A DNA stretch of 64,000 nucleotides from Leishmania martiniquensis (taxonomy: Eukaryota; Euglenozoa; Kinetoplastea; Trypanosomatida; Trypanosomatidae), in NCBI RefSeq assembly GCF_017916325.1, contig NC_090163.1, forward strand, positions 627,501 through 691,500, in the 5' to 3' direction. Below, in pieces: positions 11,201 to 20,200 of this stretch (the stretch's first letter is position 1; each line of letters begins with the position of its first letter). Below the pieces are notes generated by a model, which was given only the letters and a program-made list of their open reading frames with translations, was not told the origin of the DNA and did not search any database. The position numbers and the translations under genes are program-made.

Positions 11201-12211
11201 AGGAAAACGTAACGTCACAGCAGTTCCCGTGTCACCCGCACCATCATCCGAGGCGGCAGGGAACGTGCCGCCCGACGAGGGTGAGGGAGGTGGTGCGGTT
11301 GACGCTATCCCCGGCACAGCCGCCGCCGCTTCCTCCGAAGCGTTGAGAGGCTGCGGCTGCTGGCGGGACTGCGTCTCTAGCTGCGCACGAAGAATCGCCT
11401 CATCGTCGCCGTCGTCGCTGGCGACTGCCGTATACGTGCTCATCAGCCCCAGCAGTGGCTGAATGCCGCTGAGCTTCACATGCGTGGGCACCTCGCCATC
11501 GTGTAAAAAGTCATAGAGCGGCGTGCGAGCCACGTAGAAGAGATTCTTCGGCACGAGCAGCTGCTGGAGGTAAATCTCAAGGTACCGGCGCCGCTGCTCC
11601 ACCAGCTCCGGGCTCTGATTCGTCACATCCATCCAATGGCTGCCGGGAAGAACCGGCACAACGCCGTACGCCCCATGGCACGACCCGTGCCGCCCACTGC
11701 AGAGCTGCTTCAGATCATGGTCGAGAGCCTTGAACTGTTGATACCGCCGATAGACGCGCCAGGCGTCGTGGCCGCGCACGCACTCAATCACATATTCTAC
11801 GTAGCTCTCTTTGACGCGGTAGTGGGTGATTATTACAGAGGTGATGGAGAACTGCTGCGCCAGCAGGACGAGCACCTCGGCATCCTTTTCTGGGTCTAGC
11901 GGGTACTGCCGTGGTGCGTGCGAGTGGTCCAGCAGCCGCTCCTCGCCCTCAAAGGCGCGACGGTCAGCGCCGTTGGCAACGGCAGGTGCCGCGCCACCGT
12001 TGGAGTGCGATGAGGCGGTTGCTACCGCCGCCCCGCCGGGGATGAGCGCGTTCGCGCCCGACGTGTTAGTACATCCTTCGCTTGGTCCTGCTGGTGGAGT
12101 GGCAGCGCTGCCCTCGCCGCTTGCGTGCGCGCCCGAAGACGCTTCTGCGCTGCGTGCGGAGTGTGGCCGACGGAGGAGACTGTAAAGCACTTGAAGTGGA
12201 CTTCGCGACAT
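8222..12211 (-). CDS. PX / FYVE-like / AGC kinase with C-terminal lipocalin-like domain
   Basis: 1329 residues from the ATG at 12209-12211; the longer frame starts with GTG at 12235 and is rejected. Residues 112-235 form a PX domain (FSITSVIITHYRVKESYVEYVI, then WRVYRRYQQF and a LPGSHW loop), which usually binds phosphoinositides such as PI3P. Residues 463-545 carry CxxC pairs in FYVE-like spacing (C463/C466, C479/C482, C487/C490, C541/C544), but the usual RRHHCR motif reads YPRRCFFC. Residues 650-932 are a complete AGC-type kinase: GRGTFGKV, K681 in YAMKIM, HRDLKPEN with D777, TDFG with D794, and an activation segment RRRSFVGSPEYVAPE. An AGC tail follows, with CFDNFP at about 987-992. Residues 1072-1185 (GMWRVLSIEV, YPWGGDVSGVLVYSNGGRFSL) resemble the Lipocalin_5-type beta-barrel family. 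It is probably recruited to PI3P membranes; the substrate is unknown. Confidence 0.92.
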   Translation of the reverse strand: MSRSPLQVLYSLLRRPHSARSAEASSGAHASGEGSAATPPAGPSEGCTNTSGANALIPGGAAVATASSHSNGGAAPAVANGADRRAFEGEERLLDHSHAPRQYPLDPEKDAEVLVLLAQQFSITSVIITHYRVKESYVEYVIECVRGHDAWRVYRRYQQFKALDHDLKQLCSGRHGSCHGAYGVVPVLPGSHWMDVTNQSPELVEQRRRYLEIYLQQLLVPKNLFYVARTPLYDFLHDGEVPTHVKLSGIQPLLGLMSTYTAVASDDGDDEAILRAQLETQSRQQPQPLNASEEAAAAVPGIASTAPPPSPSSGGTFPAASDDGAGDTGTAVTLRFPEVPDSGESDAKRQEGTIAEAMATPPMPGDAAVSVVSMERLPSLTTGRAYAAARITDAAVVGEASAGRDTSGVKVQPTYASDPSDTNDVRLAKKYAHKLVCGAVFATVDPMQMDFPDERLPPASANCAQCNAEFTSFLYPRRCFFCLYQFCSACLEKLSVLESPWALGRALVTSVDSADSAPEMPQETTPPSADANAGGRTVPACRRCAENYSRRLDRCGTAPGGGAYRGMQSTLGTPAQPGPLTSSDRSSPPAPVVGSLPATNMRGCVGEESSSMMLQKRAANSVSVTPRPRLSSPRGYLGGPGSTLSPVDFHDFRLLTVIGRGTFGKVLKVQMRATQQVYAMKIMNKATVYRRCMTSYMKEEKAILTSIRPHPYIVRCHYAFQTEYYLVFVIDYLPGGELYDYIYPTLSLSPEAARIYAAELVLALEYLHRQDVVHRDLKPENVVLAADGHICLTDFGLARRAFSRSRRRSFVGSPEYVAPETIQGQVQTAAVDWWSFGVMLYEMLAGRTPFHARNNNTVYENVLHKELELPVLSADGAAAASTVQPVIAEGAPKFRGFSPEAVSLLRALLARDPSLRLQDANVIKRHPFFRGLSWDDLRHRRVPAPCVPGDMRDNDVRHFKREFVSEWASVPPLTGMTRTSIEALTKCFDNFPVSRTAASKVSAALEDAGTAAASAALGSLSPAPRSPPQAQGSARVLSLSLMLPPSVLSTGGTAPREPVRFFHSMAAAQQSFHGMWRVLSIEVHAVDDGRVIYPWGGDVSGVLVYSNGGRFSLQLTPNTRRPIGPVQRVTQLSKEDLCDTYSSYVASFGSFHLFPSSADDGCGVVRHFAEGNLCPNLMLTNIVFQYHMQTEPLHRPATKDDQKNRGSRRPGSATSPNLATMSSTRTPSTTDAEDSSDGGGGSHRHASEEGSPGASEGEEDEKERARERTTIFGDEDQQQGRDTASPSAQSPSSPPAPERRILLRLSTRPQRAPEQDFLAFTSLVFEKMS

Positions 12212-12242
12212 TCGCGACGGAGCACTATGCCGCACGCGGGCA

Positions 12243-12296
12243 CTTTAGGTGGCAACCGAAAGCAAACGAAAGAGGAAAGGCGACAGGGAAAGAGGA
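12243..12296 (-). promoter_or_regulatory. predicted spliced-leader acceptor for the AGC kinase gene
   Basis: A long minus-strand CT-rich tract (12296-12247) is followed by AAAG with AG at 12244-12243. This gives a 31-nt 5' UTR before the ATG at 12211 and supports that start, since it removes the GTG frame at 12235 only if that codon is not used. Confidence 0.6.
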
Positions 12297-12556
12297 CTCA
12301 GTCAGCAGCAACGGCATAAGAGCGGTGATCGCGCCAGAGATGAACGGGGCAAAGGGAGAGACAGCGAGATGTGAGAAGGGAGGGAGCCGCGCACGTCCAC
12401 ACACACGCACGCACAGACAGACACGCAGAGACAGAGACACACACCCGCGAAGAAATGAAGGACAAAGGGAAAGAAAAGACGGAAAGGGAGAGGGAAGTGA
12501 GGCTTTCCTATTCGAAAATGGGGCAGGGGGCTAATGGAGGAGCGGCGATACAGGTC

Positions 12557-12644
12557 GGGGCAGCGAAGGGGAAGGTGGACGTGCGTGCTTCTGAGCGCGC
12601 CGAATTCTCATTTCTACGTGAATGCCCTTTTCCTTCGCTGCCCC
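12557..12644 (-). repeat. 13-bp inverted repeat
   Basis: ggggcagcgaagg at 12557-12569 is exactly complementary to ccttcgctgcccc at 12632-12644. The stem could extend through two mismatches, and the loop is 62 nt. It lies about 350-430 nt upstream of the kinase ATG, most likely in the 3' UTR of the SulP fusion transcript. Confidence 0.7.
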
Positions 12645-12722
12645 TCGCCTTCGCGTGGTCGCTCTCCTCTTCAAGACGTTTCCTCTGAAAGGCGTGCGTA
12701 TGCGGCGTCCTCTTCCGATGCC

Positions 12723-12765
12723 TATATAAATATATAAATCAAGATAAATATATATAGTTATATAG
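12723..12765. repeat. AT-rich TATATAAA-type tract
   Basis: A 43-nt stretch almost wholly A/T with repeated tatata units in an otherwise GC-rich spacer. It is low-complexity sequence; no promoter role is implied in this polycistronic setting. Confidence 0.7.
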
Positions 12766-14268
12766 ACAGGGGGAGGGAAAGAGGCAGTGGTGGGGGGAGG
12801 GGGAGTCGGAGGAGACACGCAGAGAGGGGCAAGGGGGGCGAATGAGAGAGCGGGTTCGTACGCGTGCACGTGTGTGCCTGTGTGTGTGTGTATATAAAGT
12901 GAGGGAGGGCGTGTTCGAAGCAGGATGTAGTCACCCGTGGAGACGAGGAAACGCAATATATTTAATAGCCCCAAGAGAAAGAAACGTCACGAGCAGCAAC
13001 GTGCTGAATCGCTGAGGCGCAAGTATGCGTACGAAAAAAGAGCAGCAGGCAGAAACCCAAACGTGATGTCGCGCGCGTGCGGCAGTGCTTGCGTGTATGT
13101 GTACCTCTCCTGTCTTTTAGGCAAAGCGACCGAGACACAGACACTTGACTGTGCACAGGTCACAAGCGCCACAGCTCCAAGGCACCAGCGGGAACGGCAA
13201 GAAGGCGTCCAAGAGCACGTACGAGTAGTGAAGACGAGAAGGCCGTGCGCCAGTCTCTCTCTCTCCCTGTCTCTGTTTTTTTCTTGTCTTCTGGCTCGCT
13301 TGTGGACCACACCGCCGGAGTGCAACACCAGCTACAGTGGGGCGCGCGATCGACCGAGGCACGTCACGGCTGGGGAGCACCTTCTCTGCGCGCAAGGCGG
13401 ATAGCGCAGCGGGAATGAGGAATTTCTTCGGGCCATGCAGCCCAGCGCCACACCCAATGGAGAAAGGGAGGGAAGTGAACGAAGGAGGCGTGACGGAAGC
13501 GAATATGTGTGGCATAAGAAGAGAAGCAGAGAGAGAGGAGAGGAGGAGGAGTCGGTGGCGGCGGCGGCCCATCGTGGTGATGTCGATATGGCTGATTCAG
13601 CAGAAGTCGGGCACGCAGGCAGAGATTGCATATTACTTTAGTTTTTTTTCGTTTCCGTCCCTTTCCAGAGGGCCTTCACGCGACTTGGGCCGTAAGTGCA
13701 CCAACGCTTAGACTTCAACGCGCATACTTGCACAACCGGTGCCTCTGCAAAGCGCAGCCCCGTTGGCTGCGGCACCGAGAGCATGAGGAAGGGGGTGGGG
13801 GAGCCGCCCATGGAAAGAGGAGCGGCCACCATCATCACCATCCGGGTGCTGTAGCCTGCGCGCTCGCTCACTCGATGCGCACTACCCTGTCCCCGCTTGC
13901 GAGTGTCTTGGGCAGTATTAAGCATGGAAGCACAGCTGCCGTCTACGGAGGCGCTGTCGAGCGGCTCATTCATCGACTTGGAACCGTTCCTGCTCGGTGT
14001 CGTGAAGGATGCTCAACAGAGCTCACCACGGGTCTCACTGTCGCGGCTGCACACACACGCACATGTGACGAAGCACCGCACATCATGCGGTAGCCAGACG
14101 TGGAGATGCACTGAGATCAGAGGAAAAAGATATCTAGGCCAAAGGCGAACACGGGTCACAGCGCCCCACCTGGCACCCCGCAGACTGACGTCGCCGTTCA
14201 CCCTTGCTTGCACTCTTTCCCGCGTACGCCGTTCGGTGAATCACCAGGCAAAGACATCTCCATCTCAC

Positions 14269-17200
14269 CTAGGCATGCACCCCCTGATGCGTCGAGGGGG
14301 ACGAGGCTGTCTGTGAGAGCACAGCGCTCTCTGCCTCCATTAACAGCAGCAGAAAGTCGCCCAGGCTCAGCCCCTCGTGAATGCGGCGCATGGGCGTCAC
14401 ATTTGACACGCGGTACTTCATCCCTTTCACCGCGGCGGCTCCACGTCCGGCCTCTGGCGTCACTAGTACCCTTGCTTCCTTGCTCACGCACTTTGCTTTC
14501 GTCAAAGCCGCCGCCTTGGATCGAAATCGCGCCCTCGGCTTCAGCTGCCGCGCTGACGCCAGGGTGCGGGTCGCTGCGTTGGCGTCGCGTTGGCAGGCGA
14601 GGTTCAGTGACCCGCCGCCATTCGAGTCCGACTCTACCCCGCTGCCAGCTGCAGGCTGAGGAATTAGCTCGGACATGGAAAGCGGTGATGTTGCCATCGT
14701 GTCAAGGTCATTGGACGTGACGAGAAAGTGCTGCCCGTGCATGGGGCTGCGAGCAAGGGTTCCGAGCGACTCCTTGGCGTTTCCTCCGGCGGTGGCAGCC
14801 GCAGCAGCAGCGCTTCTGCCGCCTGCAGCGGTGGAGTGCGACTCCGACCCACAGCTCATGCAGGTGGCTCGCTCGCTGGACGCCAAGGAAGGCAGACGTG
14901 GGCTCGACGAGTACGCCGCCGCCCCAATGCCGCCGCTAGCTGCCGCCGGCTCGCCAGTTCCCACCATTACCTCCACCGGTGCCTCGCCGTCCTCGCCATG
15001 CGTGCTGCCAGACGCCGGGCCTGAGGCGCGCTTGGGATGGCGGCTCCCATTGCCGTCATCGGCGCAGCTCGCGTTGAACCGCGGGAATTCCTCCGCCATG
15101 GCCGCCTGCACCTCATCGGCGTCGCCAAGAGAGAGGTACACCTCCATAGATACGTAGTACATGGAGTGGTAAATAGCGGCGAGGCCGCGGCGCAGTTCGC
15201 GCTGCTGCTTGTCGTAGTCCACACCTGAACGGAAGAGCAAATGCAAACGACGCATAGCCGCGGTCACCTCGGCGTCTGTGTAGCTCACGTTGCGGCGTCG
15301 GAAAATTTTGAAGATGAGGTGGCGCATGTAGAGCTGGTGGGTGGCCTCCATCTCCTCCTTGCTGGGTCGACTGAAGCCCTCGACGGTGGCGCTCTCGAAG
15401 AGGCACTGCAGCACGCCTTCGACGTGGAGGTAGGAGGTGAAGTACAGACGTGTGCACCTCGAGAAGTCCGCTGCTGCGGCACGCGCAGACGACCTCTGCT
15501 TAGGCAGGGAAATGAAGGGGAAGTGAAGCCGAAATGCGCGCTCCCGTGGCGTCTCTCGCGCCCAGGCGCCATTCCTCGAGGCAAGGCCGCCCTGATCCTC
15601 CGCCATACTCCCCTTCCTCTTCTTTGGCCAGCACGACAGACGCGAAAAGAGGCCGATCATGTGGCGAACATCCTGCTCGACGCCACCGTTCTCCACCAGG
15701 TATTGCGCCTGCGCCTTTAGCAGCAACTCTTGCACGCCGCGCTCCTCATCCGCCATGGCCAAGTCATGGAAGTCATTGTGCAGCCGCCGCAGCAGCCCAT
15801 CACTGACTAGGGAGCCGATAATGAAGCGTCGGCTGCTGTTGACCCCCACCAGCACATTCTCGCCGATGCGCGACATGTACTCAGTGATGTCGGAGAACCG
15901 CTGCAAGGCGCGAGCAAAGCGGCGGAGCTGAAACGCCACCACCGGCTCCTGCACCGACGCGTGCAGTTGGAGCACGAGAGGGAGATTGTAGGCGACATCG
16001 TAGGAGCCGTAATCTCGCAGCTTCGACATGTCGCTCACGTCGAAGCGCGGGGCGGCGTCTCCACGACCATGGTCATAACTTCCGCGTCTGTCGCTGTGAC
16101 GAGGAGAGGAGTGGAAGGGGTCACGATTTGTATGTAGTAGGCTTTGCGGCGTCCGACCAGCGTTGCCTCTACCGCTCGTCGCTCGCTCTTCTGCAGCTGT
16201 TACGAAGCCGTCGTGGCAGCCCCGGCCACGCTTGAGCCCGCCAGCCGCCCCATCGCTTGAGGCGCGCATTGCGGAGAGCGATGGCCCCGCAGTTGTCGGT
16301 CCCCCACCGACCGCTGAGGGGCCGCACAACTGCGGCGAGTCGAGGCCCCCATCCGTTTCTTCCACCAGCTGCGCATGTAGCCCATCCTCTTCGGACGACC
16401 CGCCGGTCTCCTCCATCGCCTCCAGAAACAGCTGCTTCTCTGGGTCCTCATCGAATCCAGCGGACGCCGCCGCTGGCACTGCCGACCTCCTGCTCCTCGT
16501 CCCTGAAGTCACGTTCACCCGCGAAGCACTGGAACCTAGCGTGTGCAAGGAGCGCCTATCGCTGCTGCGCATTCGGCGCTTGGCGCCCTCAAAATTATTC
16601 AGCATCGCCTCGTAGCGCAGCTGCAGCTCCTGCAGCGTCTCATGGTTGCTCAGCGGCACCTTAGCGAGGTAAGCCGGGAACTCCAGCGAAGACAAAATCG
16701 TCATGAGCTCCTCCAGCTCCTGCAAAACTTGAAACGGCGTGTAGTATTCGTCCTGCTGGAGAACGCTGCAGCTCGGCCGCTGCTGTTGCTGCTGCTGTGC
16801 GGAGGTGAAAAAGCCCCGGCTGCCGTATAGGTGGGCGGAGTCCTGTACGTCGTGCAACTGAGAGCTGCGAGGGAGGCCTCGGTCGCCAGGCCGATTACCC
16901 TGGCGACGCGAGCATGGCAAAGGCTGGCCGTTCGGCCCCGCAACTCTATCGTTCTCTGAATCGCTGCTGTTCGCATCGCTGAGCGCGCGCACTGTTCCCT
17001 CGTCACTCCCATCATCGTCGGCGTGATCGTCATGCGCGCTGCCTGACCGAGTGCGAAGACCGTCTACCGGTGGGATCCACAACAGCTGACGGAAGCCTGG
17101 GATGTGAAAGTAATGGCGTGCCACCGCGGCGGATTCGATGTGCAGCAGCGACTCAAAGTGCCGGTACTCCTCCCGGAGCAGGCGCTTTGCGACTGGCCCC

Positions 17201-20200
17201 AGCGTCTTGGTGAGGGCGTCATTCAGCACAATGTCGCAGCGGCGCACCGTTACGCCAGAGGTCTGCGTCAGGGCGTTGGCTACGACAAGCGCCGTGTTCA
17301 CCACTCGGTTCTCGTCCGACGCCATCACCAGCGGCTGACGCGTGAACTGAACGAGGCGACGCAATGGGAGGTCACCTGCTGCGTAGAACCGCGCAAACAG
17401 CTTCTCGCCCATGACATGCGCTTGCAAGATCCCAGACTCGGTCAGTACACCACCCCACTTGACCACGAGCAGGCCTGCCATCGCCTCGACCGAGCCGTCG
17501 TCCAAGCCGTCGTCCGAGCTAACACCGCCGCCGCCGCCGAGTCTTCGCCATGTACCTCCGTCATAGCGCATGTACTTCTGGGGGGAAGTCCGTCCGCTCC
17601 CAGCAAAAGACACGGTACCCGAGGCAGTTGTCACGCGAGCCTTGATTTGGATCTTGAGGCCATCAGGACGGCTGCGAACAATGGACAAGACGCGCGCCCA
17701 GCTCTCTGCCGTGGCTGTGGAGAGTCGGCCAGCCAAGCTACTCGAAACGCCAAGGAAGGAAGGCTCCATCATTTCCAGCGACCCCGCCACGCTCGCGGTT
17801 GTCGCCGGCAGCCCCCAAAGAAGCCGCTCAACCATCGCAAAGAACTCTGTCAGCTCATCGACGGTGCGCTTCGTCTGGCGCACATCACGCCCTTGGAAGG
17901 CGAGCCGCAGCAGAGTCGGGTCGCTGAAGAGCAGCTTCTTCTTCTGCTTCGGCGTCACCTCGCCATGACGAATGACACCCAGTACCCCGATAAGCTCGCG
18001 GTCGGGGGAGTATGTGGAGAGCTTTTTCAGCGTAGCCAGGTGGCGCACAAGGCTGTCCCGATGCTGCCGTGGTGCATCTCCGCCCTCGCCATCGTCGTTG
18101 TCCTCGTGCACAGATGGCTTGCGTGCAGCCGCGGAGATAGCGGTGTGGGTGCACGGCGGCGGCGGGGAGGCCTCTGAAGCTTCGGCGATGGCCAACTCGT
18201 CTCGACTACCCTCCGCGCGGCTGGATGCCGATGGTCCCCCGCTGAGCGTCGACGCAACTCGTTGTGGCGCATTGGAGCTCGAGGTCACCGCTCCTGCGGC
18301 AGTGCTGCCGGCCACGGCGGGGATGGCATTCTCTGCCTCTAACAGCGATAAGAAAAACGGCATGCAGCCGTCCTCTGCGGGAAGCCGCGCCGCCTCCATC
18401 ACGACGTCGGTCAAGAAGGACACGTTGGGGTATGGTGCGGTGTCCACATTGCCGTAACGTTCCGATATGCACCGCTGCCCAAACGCGATCGCCTCCTCCA
18501 ACTTCTTGAAGACAACCGGAAACTTACCGGATGCGGTGATCTGCTGTATAGACATGCGGTCGTACTCCTCTGGAACGTAGATGGGCAGGGCTGCCGAGTC
18601 GAGGAGAACCTTCTCCAGCCGCCCATGGATGTCCGTCAGGATGATGCGCCGTGGTCGAGTGGGATCCGACTTGGACGTGTCGTCAAGGATGACGGGTAGC
18701 GACGCCAGCGCCGCCGCATCGATGTCGACCACCTTTCCACAAGTAACCAGAACCACATCGATGGGGCGCACCTCGGCTGCGATAGCCGCCATGAGACGCT
18801 CCTGGAAGTAGCCGATGTTGATGAAGTACAGAGGGGCATCGAAGCGCCACATCAGAATGTTCGGGTAAACGAGCAGCTCCGGATCCTTGCGGATGTCGCC
18901 GTAGCGAAAGGTCCGCATGTTGAAGCCGACGCTCACCGCGTGCGGCCGAGCAATGCGGAGCACGACCAGGATGAGAGAAAACACAATGCCACTCAGCACA
19001 CCAATTGTTATGCCACCAATCACCGTCAGAATAAATGTCAGCACCCATACGCCGGCGTCCTTACGGCTGTACCGCCACAGCTGCGCTGGTCCAGAGAAGT
19101 TGACGAGACCCCACACACTCGAGACAGCGATGGCGGCCAGTGCCTGCTTCGGTAGGTAGTACAAGACACCAAGCCTGGAGAGGAAGAGAATCGTGATGAG
19201 GACAACGAAACTGGTCGCGTAGGCGGTGAGTGGTGTGTGCACCTTCTGCTCTATCAGCACGGAGGAGCAGCTGAACGAGTTGGACACGGGCATACCAGAC
19301 ATGAGGTTGACGAGCAGATTTGTGATACCTCCAGAGAAGAGCTCCGTGTTGGGGTCTATGTTCGGCATGACGCGCTGCGCCACCACGTGCATTTGTACGA
19401 AGCTGATCACGGTAATAGAAAGGGTGTACGGCCCCAGCCCGATAACGTTGTCGATTGGCGGAACGCGCGGCCGGATGACGATGGCTGGGATGTCGCGCAC
19501 GATCGCCAGGTTGAGGCGTTGGTCTAGATCGAGTCCCCACGTGAGGATGGTTGACACGACGACGACAATGAGCTGGTGCGGAATCCAGAGGGGCAGCCCG
19601 GCCTTCTTGACTTGAATCAAATACGTGCAGTACACCATAAAGAGCGTGAAGCAGTAGAGGTTCTTCACTGAGCCCTGAGATGCAAGCGCAACAAGGGTGT
19701 CGACGGCATTTCCGTAGCCCGTGTCCGCAGGGGTGACGTTACAAATCACCTTTAGCTGCGCCGAAATGGCCAAGAGCGCGGCAGCGCACGTGTAGCCGTC
19801 GCCGACAGCCTTGGCAAAGATCGTCTTGATGACAGTGCCGCAGTCCACAAAGCTGAGCGCCATGCTCAGGAGGCCCACCTGCACACCGAGGCTCTGGTAT
19901 GTGTCCTTGCGCTCCGCGGCCGGGATGCCTGGGATAGAGATCAGTAGCGTCGTGATCGCCGCCGCCGGCCCCATCGCCAGTGACGCGCACTCGCCAAACG
20001 TACCGTAGGAGAGGGAGGCGACGAGGGCAGCGATGAGGCCGCATGACAGCGGTAGACCCGCAAGACTCGACCAGGAAAGACATGTCGGCACAATCATGAC
20101 ACCGACAATGAAGCCGGCGACGCAGTCAGTGATGAAAATCTTTGGCGTCACAATGCGATACCAGCGCGACACAGGCACAAAACGGTGGACGCACTTCATC

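Larger units (their letters stand above)
12212..14268 (-). other. 2-kb intergenic spacer
   Basis: No supported gene. It contains the kinase acceptor region, a 13-bp inverted repeat (12557-12569 with 12632-12644) and an AT-rich patch of TATATAAA-like runs (12723-12765). It also has a (GT)n stretch near 12880-12892. In transcript sense most of it should be 3' UTR of the SulP fusion gene. Confidence 0.5.

Noticed and set aside
12212..12235. Eight-residue extension of the AGC kinase
   Set aside because: It starts with GTG at 12233-12235; the first in-frame ATG is at 12209-12211.
12723..12765. TATA-like tract as a possible promoter
   Set aside because: Protein genes in such units are transcribed polycistronically without TATA promoters; similar AT runs occur in several spacers.
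17104..18177. 357-codon plus-strand frame opposite the SulP fusion gene
   Set aside because: Antisense shadow of a clearly coding minus-strand region; His/Arg-rich composition and no domain.
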